Position numbers and translations under genes: made by a program. The notes beneath the pieces were generated by a model. It did not search any database. It was not told where the DNA came from and saw only the letters and a program-made list of their open reading frames with translations. A stretch of 64,000 bases of DNA from Tubiluchus corallicola (taxonomy: Eukaryota > Priapulida > Priapulimorpha > Priapulimorphida > Tubiluchidae): the NCBI GenBank assembly GCA_030141605.1, contig JAQGDQ010000194.1, positions 62,001 to 126,000 of the forward strand. Direction: 5' to 3'. Shown here in pieces: positions 14,701 through 24,349 of the stretch (position 1 is the stretch's first letter; each line of letters starts with the position of its first letter).

Positions 14701-15042
14701 CATTTGTAGGCTTTATCTTTTTTTCAGAATTAGTCAAGTTGATTTTATAAACCATATGGAGGTCGCCAAGTATACTGTAAATGTCGATATAGACATTTTA
14801 ACGTGCGACAGCCAGGCCCGGGCAATCTCCTAGGACGCGGAAACGATACCCATTTGTGATAGGCCTAAGGAACTAGTCGCCGAAACAAGGTCTACGTTAG
14901 AATTTTTAATAGCAAGCAAGCACTTACCAATAATCCCTGCAGTAGTTCGTTTAGTTTCAGACATATTTTTTCTGCTACCTCCTTGTGTTAAGTGCCTACA
15001 AACGCAAAGAAATCTTGATTGTTTGTTACATTTCAATGACAT
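2586..15042 (-). CDS. FLAD1: FAD synthase (FMN adenylyltransferase), complete, 13 coding exons
   Basis: Transfers AMP from ATP to FMN to give FAD, the last step of flavin cofactor synthesis. Spliced exons (minus strand): 15042-14928, 14291-14197, 14076-13953, 13175-13063, 12483-12343, 10173-10025, 9498-9410, 7905-7779, 7654-7574, 6252-6151, 5510-5389, 4976-4835, 2721-2586. All junctions keep frame, giving 511 codons plus TGA. Residues about 35-200 form the MoaB/CinA-like (MoCF) domain with GDEILKG (41-47) and [11 protein letters not shown]. Residues about 318-480 form the PAPS-reductase-like synthase domain with [11 protein letters not shown] (326-336), MGTRRTDP (410-417) and DPGWPEFMR. The domain order matches animal FLAD1, whose human isoforms have about 490 or 587 residues. 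The start is the first ATG after an in-frame stop; Met27 is an alternative. Introns carry three repeat insertions or duplications but no coding damage. Confidence 0.96.
2837..2846. repeat. Target-site duplication, LINE 3' side
   Basis: AATAACCAAT, repeated exactly at 4327-4336. The pair brackets the LINE and fixes its ends. Confidence 0.8.
2847..4326 (-). mobile_element. 5'-truncated non-LTR retrotransposon (LINE) in the last FLAD1 intron
   Basis: Decayed reverse transcriptase reading 5'->3' on the minus strand. Pieces lie in shifted frames: 4298-4041 ([15 protein letters not shown], early RT), 3955-3716, 3860-3390 (FLFADDCAL, the catalytic FADD block, then [11 protein letters not shown]) and 3501-2896. 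The last piece holds the post-RT region with RWAGHVIRM and a C-terminal C2H2 finger ([21 protein letters not shown]). The endonuclease and N-terminal RT are missing, as expected of 5' truncation during target-primed reverse transcription. A 10-bp direct repeat AATAACCAAT flanks it at 2837-2846 and 4327-4336. It belongs to the widespread invertebrate LINE group whose proteins end in a C2H2 finger. I cannot assign the clade by eye. At least three frameshifts mean it is dead. Confidence 0.92.
4327..4336. repeat. Target-site duplication, LINE 5' side
   Basis: AATAACCAAT, the exact partner of 2837-2846. Confidence 0.8.
4835..4976 (-). CDS. FLAD1: FLAD1 coding exon 12
   Basis: Residues 420-466. 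It encodes [18 protein letters not shown] followed by the W-rich helix and LPYCSLYDK. The donor GTTTGT is weak, but it is the only one that continues into GYTSLGS of the last exon. Confidence 0.95.
5389..5510 (-). CDS. FLAD1: FLAD1 coding exon 11
   Basis: Residues 379-419. It ends in [12 protein letters not shown], the conserved substrate-binding motif of FAD synthase. Donor GTACAC. Confidence 0.96.
6151..6252 (-). CDS. FLAD1: FLAD1 coding exon 10
   Basis: Residues 345-378. It encodes [18 protein letters not shown], matching the family stretch ahead of the TRRTDP motif. Confidence 0.93.
7574..7654 (-). CDS. FLAD1: FLAD1 coding exon 9
   Basis: Residues 318-344. It carries the nucleotide-binding loop [16 protein letters not shown], which marks the PAPS-reductase-like synthase domain. 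Donor GTAAGT. Confidence 0.96.
7779..7905 (-). CDS. FLAD1: FLAD1 coding exon 8
   Basis: Residues 276-317, the linker between the two domains ([18 protein letters not shown]). Donor GTGAGT. The intron upstream of it on the minus strand (7906-9409) holds an inverted-repeat element. Confidence 0.92.
7961..8358. mobile_element. Non-autonomous inverted-repeat element with TA target site
   Basis: A 398-bp element with perfect terminal inverted repeats of about 23 bp beginning CCGTATATACTCGCATATAA and ending with its reverse complement. TA dinucleotides flank it at 7959-7960 and 8359-8360, as in Tc1/mariner/pogo superfamily insertions. Inside, the motif GGTCGRCTTATAT recurs near 8021, 8259 and 8315, so the subterminal part is repeated. 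A 72-codon minus-strand frame at 8285-8067 ends in an acidic DSDENVW tail. It could be a trace of a transposase end, but this is not shown. It sits in a FLAD1 intron. Confidence 0.88.
9410..9498 (-). CDS. FLAD1: FLAD1 coding exon 7
   Basis: Residues 246-275. It begins [14 protein letters not shown], continuing the [13 protein letters not shown] block of the family. Confidence 0.93.
10025..10173 (-). CDS. FLAD1: FLAD1 coding exon 6
   Basis: Residues 197-245 plus two bases. It encodes [11 protein letters not shown] and ends in [10 protein letters not shown], the conserved LGSYP stretch. Donor GTAAGA. Confidence 0.93.
11736..12220. repeat. Two-copy tandem duplication, period about 265 bp
   Basis: Copy one about 11736-11955 and copy two about 12001-12220. 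Matching anchors are CTTCTTAACTTGG (11746 and 12011), ATAGTGCAAGG, AGATTGTTGCAAAATAACTT and CAAAAACTACATTGT. The copies have diverged. They lie in the FLAD1 intron 10174-12342. Confidence 0.8.
12343..12483 (-). CDS. FLAD1: FLAD1 coding exon 5
   Basis: Residues 150-196, including [13 protein letters not shown] and NVYIFPGIP, both conserved in the N-terminal domain of animal FLAD1. Phase 0 at both ends. Confidence 0.95.
13063..13175 (-). CDS. FLAD1: FLAD1 coding exon 4
   Basis: Residues 112-149, [15 protein letters not shown] and following. This matches the end of the MoCF core in FAD synthases. Donor GTGTGT. Confidence 0.93.
13953..14076 (-). CDS. FLAD1: FLAD1 coding exon 3
   Basis: Residues 71-111 plus one base. 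It encodes [14 protein letters not shown] and the [11 protein letters not shown] motif of the MoCF fold. The donor GTCATA is weak, but it is required by frame and by homology to the next exon. Confidence 0.93.
14197..14291 (-). CDS. FLAD1: FLAD1 coding exon 2
   Basis: Residues 39-70. It carries the core MoCF strand and loop [15 protein letters not shown]. Acceptor ..TTGCAG, donor GTATTT. Confidence 0.95.
14928..15042 (-). CDS. FLAD1: FLAD1 coding exon 1
   Basis: Encodes residues 1-38 plus one base. The first 26 residues are basic (K4, K7, R10, R16, R24, K25) with no acidic residue, like a mitochondrial presequence. Met27 starts the sequence leading into TTAGII of the MoCF domain. The donor is GTAAGT. 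A TAA lies in frame upstream of the first ATG. Confidence 0.88.
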
Positions 15043-18000
15043 AGCTGAACACCGACGCAAGTACACGTTAACTTAATAACAGGTGAGTGGGCGCTCCGAT
15101 TCGTAGATATAGAAACAAGAACGTGAAAAGGATGCGAACACGTGAGTCATGTTCTAGTACTCTAGAGTGAGTTAGAGTGAGTCTTGTCGTGCCGCCACCT
15201 ATAGCCAATTTTTCAAACCCGTACTATCATTATCCGCGAGAACCTGCTAACGCTGACTTTTCATCATTACGTTCATTATCCTGTTTTCCGCTTTTTAATT
15301 CATGTTAACTTCCAGGCGCAGAGGGCTTCGAAGATTCCAGGATAGACACCTGGTGTAAGGCTTTGAAAGTGGTGTGATGAGCACTGACTTTGGTTAAAAT
15401 TTCAAGTACACTGGACATGACATTTGTTAATTTTTCGCTTACTATTCAACTACTCCATGAAATTCTGTCCCATAAGCATTTCTCTAATATACTAAGTTCT
15501 ATAAAGTTTCTTGATGATCTACTGTACTTGGCAAGGCTCCTTCGAAAACGATAGTATTGTTATTTCCGCTATCTTGAATTCAAAATGCGGATCGAAAATA
15601 CAACATCATCAAATCAAGTCATTTTATCTTTACCCTTGACATAAAAAAACAATATTAGTATACACGTACTATCCATCTAAATGGGAAGGGGTGGCGAAAA
15701 GCATAATGTTACCGAAAAATCAGCTACCCCATTGAATACAAAATAGCGGATCGAAAAGCTGACTCCGACAACCGGTGCAAAATTTGTTCTAGTATAGTCG
15801 CGTGTAGTTTCACAATGAACTATTGCAAATTCACGAGGTCTTATATGTTTAACAAAAAGGTCATGATCTGACAACAAGAACAACAATCACAATCCAGATG
15901 AGTAGCGATTTAGGTCAAACTTCGAGGACAAAAATACTGGATGACCGTTTAGCGGAAAACTTTTGTTTAAAAAATGACTAAAGTTGTAGCAAACAACTGT
16001 TGATTAAGCAATGTTTAGTCAAAGAACTTCTTTTTGGACTGATATAAATATAAATACTAATTTTTTATTTTATTTTTGGATACTGGACTATTTCGTGGCA
16101 CACGTAATTAATCGCACTTAACTTTTCATTAAGAAAAAGGTATATCGTTATTTTTCTCGCAATTAAGAAAACAGAGATAAAACGTGACGTTTCGTATTTT
16201 TCACCGTGGGTTCTCTTCAGGTGGGAAGTGTGACAGCCCTATACAATAGTACTCTCTTTTTATCGTACTAATTAAATTTCTACAATTTGGTTTGCTAAGT
16301 TAAGCGGAGTAGCGCCAACGAGTTTAATTTTGTATTACTAAGTGAAAAGTTTATTTTGTTTATCTATGTAATTATTATCTCTAAGGCTAGCATAGTAATG
16401 TCATCCACTGTCAAATTTATTTATCAAAGGAAGAAACCAGGCACATGAACTTGACAGGTGTGCTTCCTCATTTGGCAAGTTTGACCACCAATCCTAAGTG
16501 GAGATAAATAGGACATTTACAGCTGCTACTCTTTATGACCTATTTGATTGGTCAGATTTAAGTGATGAACCAATCTTTACATGTTATGCAGCCATTCAGC
16601 TTGGAGCAAACAGGTTTACCTGGAAAAACTAGGCCACAATGCAGGGTGTGGAAAAATGTGGCTTTGCAATATAGTTGCTCTACGTGAGTTTTAACAATTC
16701 TTGGTTTAAAGGATAATACTGCATTTCTTAATGTCATTTCCTCAGCAGAAACAGAGTACTTCTGCAAAGGTTATACTCAGTCTTTGTGATCCTGGACTGT
16801 CCGTCATTTAGGAAGCCCCAGGAGACTGCTGTTTATGGTGGAGGAAACCAAGTCGTTAAATGGACTATTGCTAGTACTCAGAAAACCAACCTGTGGTCAG
16901 TCTTCTAGTCAGTGCCTTCAGATACTCCGGACTTGATACCGTGCGTTCCTCAGTTGATAGAGTTAATGTCACGCCTGATGTCATCTACCTGTCAGACCCT
17001 GAAGTTACCGTTTGGGAAGCCTGCCGTTAGACTGTTCCAGTACACGCCGCCGTCGACAGCGGCAATGACGAGGTTAAGCTAGCTAGCCAACGTGTGCACA
17101 GAGACTCACGATAAGTACAGTTTGTGGTGTTTTGTGGTACATTTAAAAATCTCGGGTAAAATTAAAGACAGTAGCTAAACTATAATTCTTAGCATATCTT
17201 TGTTAATTATTTCTCCAATGTGTTTTTCTTATGCTAAATAAAATTGAGTTGATAGCTAACTGATTGTTTCTCTATCTGTTCTGATAATGTTAAATTCTCA
17301 CGTTAAGTAATCTCGACAGGGACCCACAGCCTTAGATCAAATAAAAAGTACTGATTCGTCAAATATTTGTGGTGTGTTTGCACCAGTATTCTAGTGATAA
17401 TCTTGCCATTCTGACATAAACACATTTACAGCATTTTAGGCCAAACAGATGATCACGGAAAGAAATTCACATGAATTACACTTCTTTCTCAGCTGAAGAA
17501 ACATTACATTACGTACAAAACACGGCAGCCAAACGTCCAAACCTGCAAACGAGTTAACAATTACTCACGTGCTGTTGATAATGACGGATATAGAAGTCAG
17601 TGCGTGCACTTAAAATTTATAATCTCTTTTATCTTACACAATTGATTTATAGATACTGTTTTTTGGGTTTGCTAATAATAATAATAGCCATCACATTTAA
17701 GTTAAAGAAATACAGCACAGGAAAAAAGCTCAGGTAACAGAACAGTACTGTTAATGCTCTGTCCGCTGATGAGGGGCGGTCACTTATAGTCACTACTCAC
17801 TAGCTAGGTGTGAGGGCCTGAGTGAGAGATCACCCGGGCAGCCAAAGCAAGATTTGTGACCATGCATGTCAAAACCGTCCATAATACGCTAAGTATCAAT
17901 TTTCAGTTATATGCATATACTTATTCACCTGTTCACGTTGATTATTTTGGTACCAATTTCAGCTCTCTACGTTGTTTCTGAGCGAAGATATCGGCATTTA

Positions 18001-19139
18001 TAGTTGAGTGGACAGCAAAAAATCAAACCTAAAATTATCATTAAATTTACACAGCAACTGAGGAAGGTGTTGGTTGCTATGGGGTTTGGGAGAGTACTAT
18101 TAAGAATAATTTTCTTTCTGGCAGTTTATATGCAAGTATAGCCGATGTACTTCTTTCTGATGAATTTTGAGTACCTTTGTTATTTACCTGTGCTACCAGT
18201 GTTAATTTAATTAAAGGTAAGTTACAATAAATAATTTTATCACACGAGAGTTTAAAATTTGTTTATGTTACCAATTTTATGTTTGTTTTCATGTCTTTTT
18301 AAAAATTTCGTATAACTTACGAACAAATATACCTACAGAATATCTTTGGAGTGTTTATGTTTGCCAGGTAAGATGATTAATTGCAGGTGAGATAATTAAA
18401 AGCATTGGTCTGTAGTGCTAAGAAAAATGGAGAAAAAACTTGAGAAAATAACTATGCCCGTTTTATAAATAATCTGCTATTTAAGTGCATTGTTGTACAC
18501 GTGTTTCAGGTTATCACTTTCAGGTAAACTAACAAATCAGTATAATTACAACTGATACAAATCCAACATTTTCCAACCATAATGTCACAACTACATAGTT
18601 ATTTTTGATTTTTAGATAGTTGTAAACTTGTGAGATATTAAATAGACTTATACACTTTCGGTATTATAAAATTTGTTTTGAGCAGGTACATTATTAACAT
18701 TGGTAATTACAAGTGTGACTTTTACCTGCTGATAATACTTGTTATGACTATGCTATGCTTAGCTTTATAATTATAAGTGACAAGCAGGCATTTCATTGAT
18801 GGTACTTGTACTCTGTATAATGGCAGTTTTCAGAATTCAGTTTCATTTTTGACACCAACCACAAATAATTACAGGTATAACATCATGTAGGTAGAAAATG
18901 TACTACCTCTTTCTCACGCATATACAGACATCAGGTGTTTGTGTGTAGCTCTTTGGACAGCAAAGCACACATTTGCTGGAGTCTCGTTACGCCAATGATA
19001 TTAGTATTACATTGCACTCGGTAGATGGCAACATAAAAGTTATTTGTTAAAGTTTCTACACATACGTTTACTGCTTTTCGTCACGCGCTTGTCAGCTGAC
19101 TACTAATGGCTGTGTAAACGCTAGCCGGTAGGTTGACAG
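15043..19139. other. Intergenic spacer between divergent FLAD1 and AKT1S1 genes
   Basis: No supported exon. The part next to 15042 must hold the FLAD1 promoter and 5' UTR, and the part before 19140 the AKT1S1 promoter. A slightly GC-richer stretch at about 16800-17110 has no open frame of note. Two copies of a motif around GGATCGAAAA lie at 15589-15598 and 15748-15757. Confidence 0.5.
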
Positions 19140-19177
19140 TGTGACAGTATGCGTTGCAGGAGTGCGACACGAGCAAG
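19140..19177 (+). other. AKT1S1: Possible 5' non-coding exon end of AKT1S1
   Basis: The first coding exon has an acceptor just upstream (CCCAAG before 22465), so a non-coding exon is needed further left. GAGCAAG|GTAAAA at 19177/19178, after a CpG-containing stretch from about 19080, is the best donor I see. The start is arbitrary and the choice is a guess from sequence. Confidence 0.3.
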
Positions 19178-19431
19178 GTAAAACGTGAAAAGTGGCTTAG
19201 AAACTTTAGTGATTCTGTCACAAGAATGTTGCTGTTGGTTATGGTTATGTGTTGTGTAGTTAACTTAGAATACGCGATTTTTACACAAATTTTGTATAAG
19301 TATTGTTACATTATGCTAAATTAAGTGAAACTATCTTAAAAGATATGTAGACATAGACATAAAACATTTATTTTCTCCAATTTGTTTGACATGACAAGTT
19401 TTTTAAATATTACTTAATTATAGTCATGGAG

Positions 19432-19474
19432 CAGGGCAGGGAAGGACCATAGGGTCATCTCGTCTCCTGCCCTG
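19432..19474. repeat. GC-rich inverted repeat (hairpin)
   Basis: CAGGGCAGG at 19432-19440 is the exact reverse complement of CCTGCCCTG at 19466-19474, with 25 bases between. A smaller GACC/GGTC pair lies inside. It stands out in AT-rich intron sequence. No known RNA family was recognised. Confidence 0.5.
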
Positions 19475-20858
19475 TGAGACGTTTATATGTACTTATATGT
19501 ACATATAATACCATATTTTTATTCATAATTTGTACATTTTGAGTTATTAGATAATATATTGTGAGAGTTAGAAAGATAATGGATCATAAACAAATTTTAA
19601 TAAACAAAAATAAAAAAATTGGGGATAATATTAAAGTTTATTGGTGCCCAAATGTCCTTATGCCCAAGTGTTGCCCAAATGTCATGTACACCTTCCCAGA
19701 GAGGTTAATTATATGATCACAGTTTTAGCAGACTGAACAATTACCAGTAACTATGAAAAGTCCAGTGTTTTGTGGTTTAATCTATATAGATGCCAGATGA
19801 TGTAACGAAAGAAACATGAGAAAGCTTCTGTGCAAAGTTGCAGTTGAGTTTTCAGTGCATGTTGTAAGCTGATAAGATCTGATGGCAAATTTTAGTTGAG
19901 AAATTAATAACACTATAATAGAGATGCATCAAGCTAATTTTTAAAGATTTTGTCAATGTTTATTTTGTTTTAGGGAATTTGTATTTATTTTGTAACTTTG
20001 AGAATGTGCCATAAAACTAAATTTTCAATGTTAAACCTTACCCTTCTTTAATGGATGTTTTTTTAGTTGGGTCAAGGGCAAGCTTTTCTAAATTGGATTT
20101 TGAGTCACAACTTTCTCTTGAGACAGATTTCTTTTGATACTTTTCCTTTTGTTTCAGAGATCCTTGAACTTTATATGCAAGTATTTATGTTATTTATAGT
20201 GCAAAGAATAAATCTTGTCTCCTGTATTGACTAAAGTATGGCCTCTTTAAATGTCACGCACTTCAACTGGACAAATAATAGATAGATCGCATGCGGCATT
20301 TAGCCCTGCCCACCTTGATCACGTAACACACATTCTCACAAACACTCACTTGCTGCAAGTCGCTACAGTATATAAACAAGCATGAATAACACTAAGAATG
20401 GTGAATTGTAATTTATTTGTCGACGATTCCGGAAAATGTATCGGTGTGATCAAACCAAACTATAAGAACTTGTCTAGTAAATCTTTACAAAGAGGACTTA
20501 ATTATTGTATGCAAGGATATGTGCACTATATCAAGATTTATTGCAAAGTTACATAGTAACATAGTTACAATAAAAGTGCTAATTATAATAAAACTTGCAA
20601 CAAAGTACTAAAATAACAAATATGCTTAGTACTAAAATAACAAATATAACAAGTATTAACTTTGCTTTACATGTTGTGTTGTAAAGCAGAATTTTTTTAA
20701 CACTTACACCAAAAACAAATTATTTTTGTGTCTCGTACCTAATTCTAACATACCCACGAAAACTGAATAAATTAAATACAAATCGTGTAAGTTAGCCCAG
20801 CTGAACTATTTAACTATACTTCTGTACGTTCAGACAGTCACACTCAACCAACGAAATC

Positions 20859-21194
20859 CTATTTTTTGCTGGAATACAATATCTGGAATATCTTGATGCA
20901 GTGCATTAAGTTGTGATTTAGCAGGACGCATTCTACATGTAGCCAGCAGTAATAAATGATAGTACAGTGTAATAATAAAACATTAGAAAGTTTCTCTGAG
21001 CCGACAGCATGATTTTTATTAGTTTTTAATGGTTTGAGCTGTTTACGTGGACTCCTGCGTGCTCTGACCCAACAGTGACACTTGTCTAAGTCTTTTTTGT
21101 GTTGGGGAAACTTTATAAGTCGAACTCCTTCTTCTAATCTTTCTGGATAGCAAATATCCACATTACACATGGCCCAAGCACAACGCTTCACCAT
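20859..21194 (-). pseudogene. THAP zinc-finger relic in AKT1S1 intron 1
   Basis: The minus-strand frame starting at the ATG at 21194 begins MVKRCAWAMC and continues with RLIKFPQ and WVRA. This follows the N-terminal THAP pattern: C at 5 and 10, a basic FP turn, a conserved W, then an SPRKQL stretch. The second half of the C2CH site is lost: where the family has C-x2-H in a VCSKHF-like block, this copy reads VGSEKL. The frame then runs into unrelated sequence. THAP domains occur in P-element-like transposases and in host regulators. This copy lacks both final zinc ligands and is antisense to the host gene, so it is best read as a dead fragment. Confidence 0.65.
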
Positions 21195-22482
21195 TCTTCA
21201 CTACTATTAACGAATTTGAGCTGCCCAAGGTCTTTTACAGCCAGAAAAAAGAAATAATAATCATGAACACATGCTTTAGCTGTATATTTCATATAGGCTT
21301 TAAGTGCAAATGTGGCTGGGCACGTGAGTAAAGCCTCCAACAATCGAAGAACAGAAAGCGCTCAATAAAAGTGCCTCACTGGTCATTGCGAGGAGAACCC
21401 TGCCATTGATCGACATTCTGCGGTCTATGTATTATAGGCCAAAATAAGCATTATTGAGCATCTGTAGTACCTGCTGTTTAGTTTATTACTAGAGTAAGCT
21501 GAGTAAATGAGAGTATGATACTTCAAATTATGCTAAATATTTAAATATTTATTTGCTGTACTAATATATATAATGCATTATTTTAATCAAGTTGTAAGAA
21601 ATTTCTTGGTCTAGTTTTAAACATTGCTGGTATAACATAATACAGCTGTTTGCTGTATTTCGATTAATGTAGTATATATGTTTAAGGTGGACAGCCAAAG
21701 CGCATGCTATGTCACTGCGTGATAATTCTTTTAACTTAGATGTTAATCTTATTTGTTGAAATCTTCTCTTAACAAGCGTATTTTCGACTGCTGTATTAAT
21801 TTCTGTTTTCTTGATTAGATTTGCCTTATTTTGACATTTCCGAGAACAGAAACTTGGCAAATGCAAAGGTACAGTCAAAAACAGATTCTGTTTTGCAAAT
21901 ATTGGCAATAGTTATGCTACCCATCAGAGTATTTTGGAAAGTATATTACCTAGGAAACAACTGCAGCTTTACAGAACAGGACTGGGTATTCAGTTTGTCG
22001 AGTACTGATTTACCGTTTTGTTATTCTAATGCTTACTTGAAAAGGTTATAAAAACATTTTTGTTCATGGATGTGGAAGCAAGCAGTAGGCCTTATTCTTG
22101 TTACCTTTGTTGTGCAACATATCAGTATTTTTAAGCTTTTAAGATGAGTGATATAAAGATGACTATACAATGACTATAAGATGAGATAAGAATGTGCATA
22201 ATTTGGCAAGAAACTTTTCAATATTTAAGGTAGCCAGTTCATTGCTGAAGTTTCTTATTAGTAACTTTTTAAAGGAATTCATATAACTAGTTAAAATGCT
22301 TGCTTTTTTCCAGCAAAGTTACCAGCAATTTTTTTTAACATTGGCATTTATGATGTATATGTATTATAATGTACACTTTACTTTTAAAATGACAATTCTT
22401 TTCTTTTGTAACTGTAGGAAAGTGTCATTTCATTTTCATTATTTTCAAATATTTCTTTCCCAAGGTGAAAACGATCCTTGAA

Positions 22483-22655
22483 ATGGAGTCTGTGGTTCTG
22501 GCATGTCCTTGCTTGAATATTGCTCTTCACACCAAATCATTTGTACAGGACTCAGTGGATCTTACCAAGTTAAAATTGAGTGAAGAGGAAAAGAGTGATG
22601 ATTTCTTTCAAGACAAAGTTACAGAAGTGGAAATGGCTGCATTAGGAGTTACATG
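22483..22655 (+). CDS. AKT1S1: AKT1S1 coding exon 1
   Basis: The exon itself starts at 22465 with 18 bases of 5' UTR after CCCAAG. It encodes residues 1-57, including VLACPCLNIALHTKS, plus two bases. Donor GTAAGG. Confidence 0.88.
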
Positions 22656-24312
22656 GTAAGGTCAAGCAAGGGAATTTTTGTACAATTTATAAAACCAGAA
22701 TAGTTACCTTCCAGTCAAATTGTTCAATATTAGTTACAAATCGAGAGTGTCATGTACACCACATTTGATATAAATTAAATAATATGAAACTGTGGTAAAA
22801 ATGTTGATCTGTCTAGTTATTGTAAACGAGAGTTTTTTTGGTGCTTGATGTACTAACAGTGCAATTGAACTACTTTATTTGCGCCATTAGCAAACTAAAA
22901 TTTTGCTTCAAATTTTTGTAAGATTGTGATAATGTAGTGCAGTTTGATATCATGCTATGTTGATTTTAAAAATACACTAGAAATGAACACATTGTAACTG
23001 GGGGCTAAGAGTTTTGTAGCCCGTGCTTTGATAAATACTGTCATATTTGCTTCAGCCCAGTCCCAGACTTCTTGCTGTCTCATCGTGCTTATAAGATGGC
23101 TGTTTCTTTATAGTGTAAGACAAGTACATTTGTGGCAACAGAAATAGTAAATTGTTTAATAACGGCAAAGATCCTATTAGGTGGGAAGTGAGAACCAGAC
23201 ATAAATATGAACAGTGTAAAAAAAACCTGTTGCAAAACATGGAAAATTTCGAGCAGCCTAAATATTCATAATAAAGTTTGGGAGCATGTTCTTTTCATCG
23301 TATCATTCTTATGAGAATAAAATTTGATAAAATGTGCCTGAAAAATATTAGCTTATTTGATGAATTTTTAGATGGCTTATTATTTGTTTTAGCGAGCATT
23401 CTTACTTGAAGCAAAAGAGAAAAGTCGGTGATTGGCATGTCACTAAATGTCTCATTTGCAACGTTTCTGTCTTTGCCAAGCAACATTACGAGTCTCGGCA
23501 AATACTAGCAAGCAAAAAAGTTTTGGTAGGCTTTAGTGTTTTTTAATGTGTATTTATTTATTTTTATCAGTGTGTTTTCATTAATATTTTATGTTCACAT
23601 AAACTGCTAGCTGAAATACCCGGCTTCATCAGAGGCTGGTTTGGTATGATATCAAGTGAAAACAGTATGTACATTAGATCTCTTGTACATACTTGTACAA
23701 CAGTATGTACATTAGGGGTTGCCTGCTTATTAGCATAGGTAATAGTTCAATGCTGCAGAGCAATTCTCTAATAAGAATAGATTACAAAAGAATGATATTT
23801 GGTTAATTAAAGGACTTTAGTGCATTTTTTGTAATATAATACATAGCCATGTGAATCAATTGTTGATAGAGTGTTAAATGCGCTAAACCACAGATACATT
23901 TTTAACAAATGTTTATAGTGAATGGAAGGTAGATAGAGTTATATAAACATCACAACACTATGACCGGAGCATCAAAATAATGGTAATAACTTCAGAAAAT
24001 CTCATTGGCTACTACTAATTGGAAGTTTGTTATCAAATCACTGAGGTGTCTGAAATTTTAAGTATTAGACAGAGAAATATAGTTTATTTTACTGGAGAGC
24101 ATAACTGGTAGATTAAAACTGACAATTCAAAAGAAAAATAAAGATGGATCCAAATTATTGATGATGTCAGAAAAGCAAATGACGCTGTATGTTAATTGAC
24201 CCTTCGAGTTTAACGCAATATTTGGGGCGGTGACCTAAATTCGCCTAGCCTTAAACCTTCCCCGGGCCATGTGGAGGGGCAGTGACCTATATTGATATTG
24301 CCTAAAACCTTC

Positions 24313-24349
<37 letters not shown>

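Noticed and set aside
21561-21908. 115-codon minus-strand frame as a gene
   Set aside because: No recognisable motif and no splice support. It overlaps AT-rich intron. Kept only as a possible THAP neighbour to test.
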